Positions 9,076-17,383 of a stretch of DNA of 64,000 nt are shown in pieces. The translations under genes and the position numbers were made by a program. The notes under the pieces were generated by a model that was given only the letters and a program-made list of their open reading frames with translations, had not been told where the DNA came from and did no database searches. The stretch is from contig NZ_BAZX01000001.1 of NCBI RefSeq assembly GCF_001310955.1, positions 62,001 through 126,000 on the forward strand, given 5' to 3'. This DNA comes from Marinifilum fragile JCM 15579 (GTDB taxonomy: Bacteria; Bacteroidota; Bacteroidia; Bacteroidales; Marinifilaceae). Positions within the stretch are counted from its first letter, which is position 1. Every line of letters begins with the position of its first letter.

Positions 9076-9132
9076 TTGAAATTAAATGAGATTTTAATGA
9101 TAAAAACTTGGTAAGGTTTTATTTAATGGATG

Positions 9133-9140
9133 CAAAGATA
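9133..9140 (-). promoter_or_regulatory. Bacteroidetes -7 element (TATCTTTG) for tkt
   Basis: On the minus strand it matches TAnnTTTG, 57 bases before the tkt start. A convincing -33 TTG is not visible. Confidence 0.45.
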
Positions 9141-9233
9141 TACAAAAATGTTTTCCTACATGAGCGAATCTGATCTAAATAATAGATACTTAGAGAAAAG
9201 TAAGACTTTTTATAAAACTGTAGATCAATACAT

Positions 9234-10610
9234 TTAGAATCTTACAGATCTTGACTTTCCCGGAAATATCTCAAAGCTTGTTTTTCTAGAGTTTTGAGAT
9301 AGTGAAGCATTCTTGTTCCTGTAGATTACATGATAAACACCCGGTTGCAAGGTTAGGGTTTCCCTTAACTTTTTATCATCAATGTCATAAATCCATTCCA
9401 GTTTACCCTTGCGTTGTACAAAAAGACTGCATGGCCCGCTCGATGGTTTAAAAATGGTAGCCAAGCCAGGTTGAGGAATTTTAATACTGGTTGTAGCACT
9501 TTGGGCAATCTTTATATTCGGAATTGTAATTCTTGGAAGGGTAAGAATTTCTAAGTTATACTTACCTGTTATGTATTTAATACTTTGATTTACTTTTTGT
9601 GTATTGATAATCTGCGTATCGATTTTAACAAGAGTTTCTAAATCCTTATACATATTTGATCTGTTCGACTCTATTTTTAGAAATCCTTGTGGTGCATCAA
9701 ATCCAATTTTGTTATGTTTTCCCGGTTGAATGGTAACACTATCCCTGTGAAGTTCTGGAATGGTGTGGATGGTAATGTTGTAGGTTAAAAGAGGATCAAT
9801 ATATAAGGTGTCCGGATTTCCTTTTGCATTAAGAGTGTGCATAAATTGATAGCGAACCTTTCCTGAAACTTTGTTGTAGAAGGTCATTGCAACATCAGTT
9901 TCTGTTGGAGAACCATTGGCATCTATCAAATTTACCTGGGCAGATGTTTTATTTAAAACTTGAGACATTACATATTCTAATGTGCCGCCAAATTTTTCTT
10001 CATGTTCAACTTGCAAATAGTTTCCAATACATTCAAAACTACTTTTGAAATTTACATCTAGTCCAATCCCAATAATAAAAGGTTTTAGAATGATGCCAGC
10101 TTTTTGCAGTTTGTCGGATACCAGACATGGATCACCGTCACAAGCTTCTACGCCATCGGTAATTAAAATTACAACATTGCGAATTCCATCTTCGGTAACC
10201 GGAAAGTCATTGGCTGCCAATTCCAATGAATGCGCTATTGGAGTGGTTCCTTTGGGAATAAGGTATCGTAAAGTTTGTCTGATTTTTCCAGTATTATTGG
10301 GAGAGAATGGAACTTCAAGCTTGGTGTCGTTACAATCCTGAGGTGGAACCGGACTTTGATGGCCGTATACCCTTAATGCCATTTCCACATTATTTTCGCA
10401 TTCCAGGCTGTCTACCATTCTGATTAGAAACTTTCTGGCAATATCTATTTTCTTTGATTTTTCCCAATAGCCATTCATACTTTGCGAGGCATCGAAAATG
10501 AAAAGAATTCTTGTTTTTTCTTCAGCTTGGGAAACTTGGTTTTGCGCAAATAATTTACTGGCAAAAATTATAGATAACAGGGCGATGATAATGTGGGTAT
10601 ATCGTTTCAA
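9234..10610 (-). CDS. Secreted von Willebrand factor type A domain protein
   Basis: A 458-residue protein with an N-terminal signal peptide (about residues 1-22). The VWA domain (about 33-215) keeps the metal-ion adhesion site: D40-A-S42-Q-S44, the threonine of PKGTTPIAHSL and the aspartate of LITDGVEACDGD. The remaining 240 residues look like beta-sandwich repeats with no motif I recognise. VWA domains bind protein partners through a divalent metal. It probably acts in the periplasm or at the cell surface. The next gene, encoding a transglutaminase-like protein, lies 61 bases upstream on the same strand, so the two may be co-transcribed. The biological role is unknown. Confidence 0.82.
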   Translation of the reverse strand: MKRYTHIIIALLSIIFASKLFAQNQVSQAEEKTRILFIFDASQSMNGYWEKSKKIDIARKFLIRMVDSLECENNVEMALRVYGHQSPVPPQDCNDTKLEVPFSPNNTGKIRQTLRYLIPKGTTPIAHSLELAANDFPVTEDGIRNVVILITDGVEACDGDPCLVSDKLQKAGIILKPFIIGIGLDVNFKSSFECIGNYLQVEHEEKFGGTLEYVMSQVLNKTSAQVNLIDANGSPTETDVAMTFYNKVSGKVRYQFMHTLNAKGNPDTLYIDPLLTYNITIHTIPELHRDSVTIQPGKHNKIGFDAPQGFLKIESNRSNMYKDLETLVKIDTQIINTQKVNQSIKYITGKYNLEILTLPRITIPNIKIAQSATTSIKIPQPGLATIFKPSSGPCSLFVQRKGKLEWIYDIDDKKLRETLTLQPGVYHVIYRNKNASLSQNSRKTSFEIFPGKSRSVRF

Positions 10611-10671
10611 AACAAAATATTAATAATTTACCTGACAAAAATACGAAACCATTTATTATTAAATAGCTTAA

Positions 10672-11715
10672 TCAATCCAAAAAGATAAAGTTTTCACTTT
10701 CCTGCTCTATAATCCGCTCTACAATTCTCAAATTATCAATACTCTGCAACCTCATAATTTTAGAAGAAATATCGGTTGAAGCACTAAATAATTCAATAGC
10801 TTTTGTTAGTTTTTTTCTTGCTTTGATGAAGTAATAATACTGTAATGCGTCAATATCTCCTTCGTAGTTTAAAATAATTCTTGCAAATCGATAATATTCC
10901 ATTGCCAAATTGAATTTGTTAGCTGGATTTACACGATAAATTTCATCTGCAGTTTTTAATCTTCGTTTGGCATTCGTTAGTTTGTTATACTCCAAAATAC
11001 TGTCAGTAAAATTATAGTTTTCAGGTGCTTCATTCAAATGTTTGATGATAGCTACTTCACCAGCATTGAATACCTCCAAAGGGACAGGATTTTTTAAAAA
11101 TTGCCACATTGGTATTAATGGCAAATGCGTATTAATAAATTCTTCTGGCATAGCCATAAAAAATTCATTGGCTTGGCTTTTTATTCCTGTATACTCTAAA
11201 ATCGCATTGGCCCAACTTAAATCGAAACAAAACCAAACTCCATCAACTTTTGCCACGTTCCATGCATGTGTGGCACGATCCTGCAATGCTCCATTTTTAG
11301 TAATATATCCACTAATTGAATAACATTCGATTCCCGACTGATCACAGAAATATTGAAATAAACGAGAAAATCCTTCACACACAGCTTTTCTTCGCTTTAA
11401 AACACAAACTGGAGATGAACAATTGTTTGAACCAATATAGAATAACACTTTGGGATCATACAATAGCTCAATTTGATTTCTGTATTTGATGTTTTTAATA
11501 ATCCAAAAATAGAAGGCTCTAACAGCTTCGGTTTGATTGGTGGTAGGTTCGATTAAATAATTGTGGAGATTAATAATGTTATTGGCAACACTATCAGGTG
11601 TTTTTCTAACATGCCTGTCGATATGACTGAATTTAATATTTCGAGACTCCTGAGCATTTATCAATGCAAAAGGAATAAAGGACAGGAGTAATATGACTAT
11701 TAATTTTCGATTCAT
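10672..11715 (-). CDS. Secreted transglutaminase-like (kyphoscoliosis-type) protein
   Basis: A 347-residue protein with a signal peptide (residues 1-21, ending INA). The central transglutaminase-like core carries a plausible catalytic triad: C113 in KAVCEGFSRLF, H150 in RATHAWN and D165 in CFDLSW. Proteins of this bacterial group are papain-fold enzymes that act as peptidases or cross-linkers, or only bind proteins. The C-terminal 130 residues are helical and unassigned. It sits directly upstream of the VWA gene on the same strand. Enzyme class is clear from the triad; substrate is unknown. Confidence 0.82.
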   Translation of the reverse strand: MNRKLIVILLLSFIPFALINAQESRNIKFSHIDRHVRKTPDSVANNIINLHNYLIEPTTNQTEAVRAFYFWIIKNIKYRNQIELLYDPKVLFYIGSNNCSSPVCVLKRRKAVCEGFSRLFQYFCDQSGIECYSISGYITKNGALQDRATHAWNVAKVDGVWFCFDLSWANAILEYTGIKSQANEFFMAMPEEFINTHLPLIPMWQFLKNPVPLEVFNAGEVAIIKHLNEAPENYNFTDSILEYNKLTNAKRRLKTADEIYRVNPANKFNLAMEYYRFARIILNYEGDIDALQYYYFIKARKKLTKAIELFSASTDISSKIMRLQSIDNLRIVERIIEQESENFIFLD

Positions 11716-11812
11716 ACTTGTGATATAAAACTAGTAAAATATAAGTTAAATAGTTCATATCGTAAGATTCTTTTTAAACGATTAACATTTTTTTAGGAGA
11801 TCATAAGGAAAA

Positions 11813-11843
11813 TTGGCACATCGGAAATTTAAATGTACTTTTG
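11813..11843 (+). promoter_or_regulatory. Full Bacteroidetes promoter for ychF (TTG, 20 bases, TACTTTTG)
   Basis: TTG at 11813-11815 and TACTTTTG at 11836-11843 are separated by 20 bases, matching the -33/-7 consensus of the Bacteroidota primary sigma factor. It lies 55 bases before the ychF start. Confidence 0.65.
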
Positions 11844-11898
11844 CACAGATTTTTAAAAAAATAGAATAAAAAGCAAATCAAATTAATATAGAATTGCC

Positions 11899-12999
11899 AT
11901 GGCATTACAGTGCGGAATTGTAGGATTACCAAACGTTGGTAAATCGACTTTGTTTAATTGTTTATCAAATGCAAAAGCTCAATCGGCTAACTTTCCATTT
12001 TGTACAATTGAACCAAATGTGGGAGTAATTACAGTACCTGATGATAGATTGATTAAACTTTCAGATTTGGTTAATCCTGAAAGAGTGCAGCCAGCAACCG
12101 TTGAGATTGTTGATATTGCAGGTTTGGTAAAAGGTGCGAGCAAAGGTGAAGGTTTGGGAAATAAATTCCTTTCCAACATTCGTGAAACTGATGCTATTAT
12201 TCATGTATTACGTTGTTTCGATAACGATAATATTACACACGTAGATGGTAATATTGATCCGGTTCGCGATAAAGAAACAATCGATACGGAGTTGCAATTG
12301 AAGGATTTGGAAACAGTTGAAGCACGTCTTCAGAAATCTGCAAAAATTGCTCAAACTGGTAAAGATCCTAAAGCTAAAAAATTAGTAGAGGTGTTAAACC
12401 GTTACAAAGAAGCTTTGGAACAAGGTAAATCAGCAAGAACAGTTGAGCTGACTGAATCGGAAGAAGAAGTAACAAAAGATCTTTATTTGCTAACAACCAA
12501 GCCAATTCTTTACGTATGTAATGTTGATGAAGCTGCAGTAAAAGAAGGTAACAAGCATGTTGATGCAGTAAAAGAAGCTGTAAAAGATGAGAGTGCCGAG
12601 ATTTTGTTGATTGGTGCTGCAATTGAAGCGGATATCGCAGAATTAGAAACTTATGAAGAGAAACAAATGTTTCTTGAAGATTTAGGTCTTGAAGAACCAG
12701 GAGTGAACAAGTTGATTAAAACTGCATACAAATTATTGAACTTGGAAACTTACTTTACCGCTGGTGTAAAAGAAGTTCGTGCATGGACTTATCCTAAAGG
12801 TGCAAAAGCTCCTCAAGCTGCAGGTGTTATTCACACTGATTTTGAGAAAGGTTTCATTAGAGCAGAGGTAATTAAATACAGCGACTACATAGAACTTGGT
12901 TCTGAAAATGCTTGTAAAGAAGCTGGAAAAATGAATGTTGAAGGTAAAGAATACGTTGTACAGGATGGTGATATCATGCACTTCCGTTTTAATGTATAA
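11899..12999 (+). CDS. ychF: Ribosome-associated GTPase/ATPase YchF (OLA1 family)
   Basis: A 366-residue protein of the normal family length. It shows the G1 loop GLPNVGKST (9-17), the switch II DIAGL segment (near residue 73), the altered G4 region (NVDE, which in this family favours ATP over GTP) and the C-terminal TGS domain ending in VQDGDIMHFRFNV. YchF/OLA1 is a universally conserved P-loop NTPase that associates with ribosomes and is linked to stress responses. It is preceded by a full promoter and followed by a terminator, so it is probably monocistronic. Confidence 0.95.
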   Translation: MALQCGIVGLPNVGKSTLFNCLSNAKAQSANFPFCTIEPNVGVITVPDDRLIKLSDLVNPERVQPATVEIVDIAGLVKGASKGEGLGNKFLSNIRETDAIIHVLRCFDNDNITHVDGNIDPVRDKETIDTELQLKDLETVEARLQKSAKIAQTGKDPKAKKLVEVLNRYKEALEQGKSARTVELTESEEEVTKDLYLLTTKPILYVCNVDEAAVKEGNKHVDAVKEAVKDESAEILLIGAAIEADIAELETYEEKQMFLEDLGLEEPGVNKLIKTAYKLLNLETYFTAGVKEVRAWTYPKGAKAPQAAGVIHTDFEKGFIRAEVIKYSDYIELGSENACKEAGKMNVEGKEYVVQDGDIMHFRFNV

Positions 13000-13022
13000 A
13001 AACCAAAGCAAAAATATAGATG

Positions 13023-13053
13023 ATGGCCATTCAGTTTTGAGTGGCCATTTTTT
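13023..13053 (+). terminator. Terminator after ychF
   Basis: A 9-bp stem (13023-13031 with 13040-13048, one wobble) is followed by a T-run. It begins 24 bases after the ychF stop. Confidence 0.8.
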
Positions 13054-13093
13054 TGCATACTTACGAAGTATAAATAATTTCAAACAATAACAG

Positions 13094-13101
13094 TATCTTT
13101 G
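13094..13101 (+). promoter_or_regulatory. Bacteroidetes -7 element (TATCTTTG) for crcB
   Basis: It matches TAnnTTTG, 59 bases before the crcB start. I looked for a fluoride riboswitch in this leader and saw none. Confidence 0.45.
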
Positions 13102-13159
13102 CCACTGACAATGAATTTATCTGATTCATTGCTAATTATTCATTATTAATTGATTTAAG

Positions 13160-13537
13160 ATGTTACGTACACTATTGCTAATCGGCATGGGAGGTTTTTT
13201 GGGAAGTATTTCCCGATTTTTAGTTGGTCAGGCATTGCACCGCTTTTTCGATACCGTTTTTCCTATTGGTACCATGACTGTTAATATTGTAGGTAGTTTT
13301 ATCATCGGAGTTGTATACTCGCTTGCCGAACGCGATAATTTAATTAGCCCTGAAATCAGGATGTTTCTTGCCGTAGGTTTTTGTGGCGGCTTTACCACAT
13401 TCTCATCCTTTGCATTCGATAAACTGAATCTTTTAAAAGACAGTGGATTTTTGTATCTTTCTTTATATCTGGGAGGAAGCGTTTTTCTTGGTTTATTGGC
13501 AGTATATTTAGGTACCCAGATTTATAAATTGTTTTAG
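13160..13537 (+). CDS. crcB: Fluoride-specific ion channel CrcB/FluC
   Basis: A 125-residue, four-helix membrane protein. It carries the family signatures GGFLGSISRF (11-20), the conserved asparagine N42 in TVNIVGSF, and GFCGGFTTFSSF (73-84), which lines the fluoride pathway and the central sodium site. FluC works as an antiparallel dimer that exports fluoride. It is followed 56 bases later by a DUF190 gene, a common neighbour of FluC. Confidence 0.93.
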   Translation: MLRTLLLIGMGGFLGSISRFLVGQALHRFFDTVFPIGTMTVNIVGSFIIGVVYSLAERDNLISPEIRMFLAVGFCGGFTTFSSFAFDKLNLLKDSGFLYLSLYLGGSVFLGLLAVYLGTQIYKLF

Positions 13538-13593
13538 TTAAGATTTTAGAATGAGAGTTTCAGTTCTACGATCTGACATTTCAATCTGAAGCG

Positions 13594-13944
13594 ATGAAAT
13601 TAAAGGGCAAGGCAAAATTACTTCGAGTATTTATTGGTGAAGCTGATAGGGTGTACCAGCGTCCTTTGTATGAATCCATTGTTTATGGAGCAAAAAAATA
13701 CGGCATGGCTGGCGTTACAGTTCATCGTGGAATCATGTCTTTTGGAGCCAGTTCAAGAATTCATACTTCTAAAATATTTGCGCTTGCCGATGATTTGCCA
13801 ATAATTGTTGAGATTGTTGACTCCACCGAAAAAGTAGAAGGTTTCCTTCATATCCTGGAACTGTTAATCGAGAAATCGGGTGGTGGAGGACTGATTACCA
13901 TGGAGCAGGTTGATGTGATCCGTTATCAGGCCCAATCTAAATAA
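13594..13944 (+). CDS. DUF190 family protein
   Basis: A 116-residue soluble protein with the DUF190 pattern: KLLRVFIGEADRV at the start, PLYESIVYGAKKYGMAGVTVHRGIMSFG, and the PIIVEIVDSTEKVEGFL segment. The fold is PII/ferredoxin-like. DUF190 genes often sit beside or are fused to fluoride channel genes, as here beside crcB, so a role in fluoride handling or its regulation is inferred. Its exact function is unknown. Confidence 0.88.
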   Translation: MKLKGKAKLLRVFIGEADRVYQRPLYESIVYGAKKYGMAGVTVHRGIMSFGASSRIHTSKIFALADDLPIIVEIVDSTEKVEGFLHILELLIEKSGGGGLITMEQVDVIRYQAQSK

Positions 13945-14033
13945 TATTGCAATACTGCACAACAGTTCCAGAAATCAGAGTGAATCCATTATATTTGTTG
14001 CGGACAATTTTTTAACGCGAACATTTTTTAAGG

Positions 14034-15659
14034 ATGAACAAACGAATCGGATTTATATTACTGATATTTTTTATTGCCAACCTATCATTAGCTCACGCAC
14101 AACGAACTCGCAAAATTCCTTCTGAACAACCTAAACTGGTTGTAGGAATCGTAGTAGATCATTTGCGTCCTGATTATTATTTCCGATTTTCAAACCTGAT
14201 TGGAGAAAAAGGGTTTAAGCGTTTAATGAATCAGGGAACCTACTGTAAAAATGCGAAGTTTAGCTATTTGTATTCACAAACAGGTCCCGATCATGCAACC
14301 ATATTTACCGGAACGCCGCCATCTTATCATGGAGTAATTTCGCATGGTTGGTACGATAGATTATCAGGTGAACTAAACTTGGCCAAAGATGATAGGGATG
14401 CAAAAATTGTTGGTATTGAAACCAAAGAAAAAGGCAAATCCCCAAAAAACTTATTGGCACCAACCGTTGGCGATGAAATTAAACTATTCAATCATCACTC
14501 CAGGGTAATTGGAGTTGGTTTAAATGCCGAATCTGCATTATTTTCTGCAGGTCATGGAGCTGATGGAGCTTACTGGATGGATGATTTATCAGGAAAGTTT
14601 GTTACATCTTCACACTATCAGGATACTCTTTACAATTGGGTAAGTGAGTTCAATAATAAGAATTTTGCCGATTTCTATATGGATCGTATCTGGACGCCAT
14701 TCGATGGACAAGACAAACCAGGAATTTCAGAAAAAATTTTGGGTAAAGTTGGACTATCTTCAGATTTCTATTACGATTTGAATAAGGAGAAGAGAACCTA
14801 CGGATATAAAGCCATCAAGGCAACTCCATTTGGAAACATGCTGGTAAAAGATTTTGCCATTTCTGCCATAATAAATGAAAATTTAGGGCGCGATGACGAT
14901 ACCGATTTTCTAGCCATAACCTTTTCATGCTTGGATTACAAACACAGGGAACTTTCTCCTTTTTCTGCCGAAATGATTGATAACTTTATCAGATTGGATA
15001 GAGAAATAGAACACTTTCTGAATTTCCTTGATGAGCAGATCGGCTTGGAAAATGTGCTTGTGTTCCTAACTGCAGATCAATCGGCAAACTACACGCCTGA
15101 AAATTTAAAAGCACAAAATATTCCTAACGGATATTTTAGCTCCTACAACGCAATGGCATTACTAAAATCATACTTGAATGTTTTGTATGGGAGTGGTGAT
15201 TGGATTTTAGGATACGATTCTCAACAGGTTTATTTAAATCATCAGTTGATTGAAGATTCGAAACTATCCTTGGAGGAGATGCAGTTAAAAGCTGCCAACT
15301 TCTTGATTCAGTTTACAGGTGTGGCCAGTACAATTCCAGCCAGCAGTTTAATTACTGCAAACTATACGCATGGGGTGATGCAGAAAGTGCAGCGTTCGTT
15401 CAATCAAAAACGATCAGGAGATGTACTGATTACCCTTGAACCAGGCTGGATGCACAAGACGAAGGATGAGAGAGATGAAATTGCTCAATACAGTTACACA
15501 AATCAGGTTCCACTGTTTTGGTATGGATGGAAAATCAAACGCGGTACAGTATCTCGCACGGTTTATGTAGAAGATATCGTTCCAACAATTTCTAATTTCT
15601 TGAACATTTCGATTCCCGCAGGTTGCGACGGTAATCCTATTGAGGAGTTAACGCAGTAA
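14034..15659 (+). CDS. PafA-like alkaline phosphatase superfamily protein, metal site degenerate
   Basis: A 541-residue protein with a signal peptide (about 1-22). The fold matches the PafA/type I phosphodiesterase group: VVGIVVDHLRPDYY, SQTGPDHATIFTGT with candidate nucleophile T83, and LVFLTAD. Several zinc-ligand positions appear lost. The usual DxxxH reads D301-Y-K-H-R, the DH pair of TADHG is D348-Q349, and the HVPL histidine is Q491. The phosphate-contacting asparagine of the GNxWYD motif is H104. D42 and D301 remain. These alignments are from memory of the PafA family. The protein therefore looks like a secreted pseudo-phosphatase or an enzyme with a changed metal site. The gene reads through with no frameshift. 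Confidence 0.78.
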   Translation: MNKRIGFILLIFFIANLSLAHAQRTRKIPSEQPKLVVGIVVDHLRPDYYFRFSNLIGEKGFKRLMNQGTYCKNAKFSYLYSQTGPDHATIFTGTPPSYHGVISHGWYDRLSGELNLAKDDRDAKIVGIETKEKGKSPKNLLAPTVGDEIKLFNHHSRVIGVGLNAESALFSAGHGADGAYWMDDLSGKFVTSSHYQDTLYNWVSEFNNKNFADFYMDRIWTPFDGQDKPGISEKILGKVGLSSDFYYDLNKEKRTYGYKAIKATPFGNMLVKDFAISAIINENLGRDDDTDFLAITFSCLDYKHRELSPFSAEMIDNFIRLDREIEHFLNFLDEQIGLENVLVFLTADQSANYTPENLKAQNIPNGYFSSYNAMALLKSYLNVLYGSGDWILGYDSQQVYLNHQLIEDSKLSLEEMQLKAANFLIQFTGVASTIPASSLITANYTHGVMQKVQRSFNQKRSGDVLITLEPGWMHKTKDERDEIAQYSYTNQVPLFWYGWKIKRGTVSRTVYVEDIVPTISNFLNISIPAGCDGNPIEELTQ

Positions 15660-15660
15660 T

Positions 15661-16095
15661 CAAGATTTTTTGAAGGAACAGATTTGATTAGGCTTATACT
15701 CCAATAAATTTTTAAGGAAGTACATAAGATTATACTGCCAAAGCAATGTTTTTTTTAAAATACATATGTAATGGTGGCTATACCTCAATTAATTTTTATA
15801 GAAGCATGCTTTATCATGCTGATAAATCATTTGTTTTTTTAGGATTCCATTTGCATATTGGTTTTGTTACTTTCTACTTTGGTAGAAGGGCATAAAATGT
15901 ATTTGGCGAGGTAATTGCTTTTTTGAGATTAGTATTTAGCTATAATTTTATACTCTTCTTTTTTTTCAGAAAGGGGGATAATGATACTAGGAGGTCTATT
16001 GTTTTTTTTATATGGAGCTTTTACGATGATTTTATAGCCTTCTAATTTGGCAGAGAGATCTAAAATGATGATGAAAGGCTAATTATTTTTTTAAA
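15661..16095. repeat. About five degenerate tandem units of 84-85 bp
   Basis: The 468-bp gap between convergent genes is filled by diverged copies of one unit. Each copy ends in a run of 6-8 T. The T-runs start near 15749, 15834, 15919, 16002 and 16086, which is a spacing of 85, 85, 83 and 84. Within units a TATACYTT segment, a GGCAGA/GGTAGA segment and a GATMATAAAATG-like segment recur in the same order. No open frame of note runs through the gap. I see no other feature in it. Confidence 0.65.
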
Positions 16096-16127
16096 ACCTG
16101 TGTTTCTTGATCATTTTTTATGCTGAT

Positions 16128-16757
16128 TTATTTTAAAGAATAAACCAACAAATATTCATCAAACTGGATGTATTGGAAAGTATAAGATTCAGAAAAATCA
16201 TCACGGCAAACTTCCCCTGTGAATGTATCCTGATCCGGTGAAAAATGATGAATCTTCAACTCATCAATTAAATGCACATCCTTTTTGCCATAGAATTTAA
16301 TTAGACATTCTTTTGCACACCAGTGTTGGTATAGGTGGAAAGTTCGATCTTGATCTGAAATATTTTCCAGCTCCGATTCAGAAAGAAATCGCTTTGCAAT
16401 TCTATGAACCCTATCTGATAAGTATTCCATATCTAAGGCAGGAATGGATTGCTTGCATACAAATATGGCAGCAAAATTTTTAGTATGGCTGATGCTAATA
16501 TTTAAATCGGAACCAACTAAAAATGGTTTCCCATGTTCGTTGTTCTCAATTCTTAAATCAGAAGAAATGTATTGCTGAACCAGCAATCGGGTAGCTAAAT
16601 ACTCTTTTTTCCTCGATTCACTGCCAAAACCATTGTATTTTTCAAGCTCTTTATCGTCTAATTTAACTTGATTTTTGAGGTAATCTATCTCTTCATCAAT
16701 TTTCCAGATGTATAGATTACAGTCCTCGCTAATATGTAGGTGTTTAAATAGAGGCAT
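16128..16757 (-). CDS. 4'-phosphopantetheinyl transferase (Sfp/AcpT superfamily)
   Basis: A 209-residue protein that transfers the phosphopantetheine arm of coenzyme A to a serine on carrier proteins. The magnesium-binding and catalytic residues are visible: D109 and E111 in ALDMEY, and W146, K149, E150 and K154 in WCAKECLIKFYG. LNISISHT (86-92) is the CoA-binding segment. The Sfp-like two-domain layout is intact. It is the last gene of the mutY-ssb-gldE-gldD run, 13 bases after gldD. Whether it serves fatty-acid ACP or a secondary-metabolite carrier cannot be told here. Confidence 0.88.
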   Translation of the reverse strand: MPLFKHLHISEDCNLYIWKIDEEIDYLKNQVKLDDKELEKYNGFGSESRKKEYLATRLLVQQYISSDLRIENNEHGKPFLVGSDLNISISHTKNFAAIFVCKQSIPALDMEYLSDRVHRIAKRFLSESELENISDQDRTFHLYQHWCAKECLIKFYGKKDVHLIDELKIHHFSPDQDTFTGEVCRDDFSESYTFQYIQFDEYLLVYSLK

Positions 16758-16770
16758 TCGTTTCAGAATA

Positions 16771-17355
16771 TTATTTTGACCACTCTAAGCTTTCTATCAA
16801 CTTTACCACATCTTTATCGATATACTGAATTACCGGAGCCAATGAATCTTGGTTTGGATGTTCTTTAAAGTAAAGTGCACCACGCAAAAAATGCTTGGTA
16901 CTGTCGGTTGCAACAAATTGCACCGATGAGGCAGCATTTCCTTTGATTCGATAAATTAGTGCATATACATTTTTATCCTGATTTAAGAATGCCTGCTCAC
17001 CAATAGCATCAGCTTTAATACTGTGTTTGTATGCCATTTTTCGCGAATCTTCAAGGTACTCCTCCACATTTCCATTTACACTTTTATAGCTTAAATGAAT
17101 TGTAGCCTTATAATCGGGATACTGAATGTTTAACCAATATTTTTCGGCCCCTTTACTCTTGTCAACGCTCACATTGGCAATCGACAATCTATCGAAACTA
17201 TATGGGTAATTATTGCTCCAGTTTTCATACTGTTTTTCTGGCAAATCAATACGAAAATAGCCTTTAGGTTTTGGTGTGTATTTCTCTTTACAGGATATAA
17301 AACCAAGTGCAAGAAAGGCAATAAGAGTGTATGAAACGAACTGAGTTAACTTCAT
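16771..17355 (-). CDS. gldD: Gliding motility lipoprotein GldD
   Basis: A 194-residue lipoprotein. The signal peptide ends in the lipobox LGFISC with the lipidated cysteine at residue 22, followed by the hallmark KYTPKPKGYFRIDLP. GldD was defined in Flavobacterium johnsoniae as required for gliding, which depends on the type IX secretion system, but homologues occur in non-gliding Bacteroidota too. The gene order gldE-gldD, with ssb and mutY upstream, is the conserved one. Confidence 0.93.
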   Translation of the reverse strand: MKLTQFVSYTLIAFLALGFISCKEKYTPKPKGYFRIDLPEKQYENWSNNYPYSFDRLSIANVSVDKSKGAEKYWLNIQYPDYKATIHLSYKSVNGNVEEYLEDSRKMAYKHSIKADAIGEQAFLNQDKNVYALIYRIKGNAASSVQFVATDSTKHFLRGALYFKEHPNQDSLAPVIQYIDKDVVKLIESLEWSK

Positions 17356-17383
17356 TTTGTACTGTATTCAGATGTAATGTGTT

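Noticed and set aside
9076-9233. Small gene between tkt and the VWA gene
   Set aside because: No open frame with a start and family likeness; the gap fits a promoter region.
12374-12622. Leucine- and histidine-rich minus-strand ORF
   Set aside because: It is the reverse of ychF coding sequence with no start signals or family likeness.
12733-13083. 116-aa minus-strand ORF overlapping the end of ychF
   Set aside because: Mostly antisense to ychF and across its terminator; composition shows no gene features.
13000-13159. Fluoride riboswitch ahead of crcB
   Set aside because: I saw no match to the conserved crcB motif; the gap holds only the ychF terminator and a promoter element.
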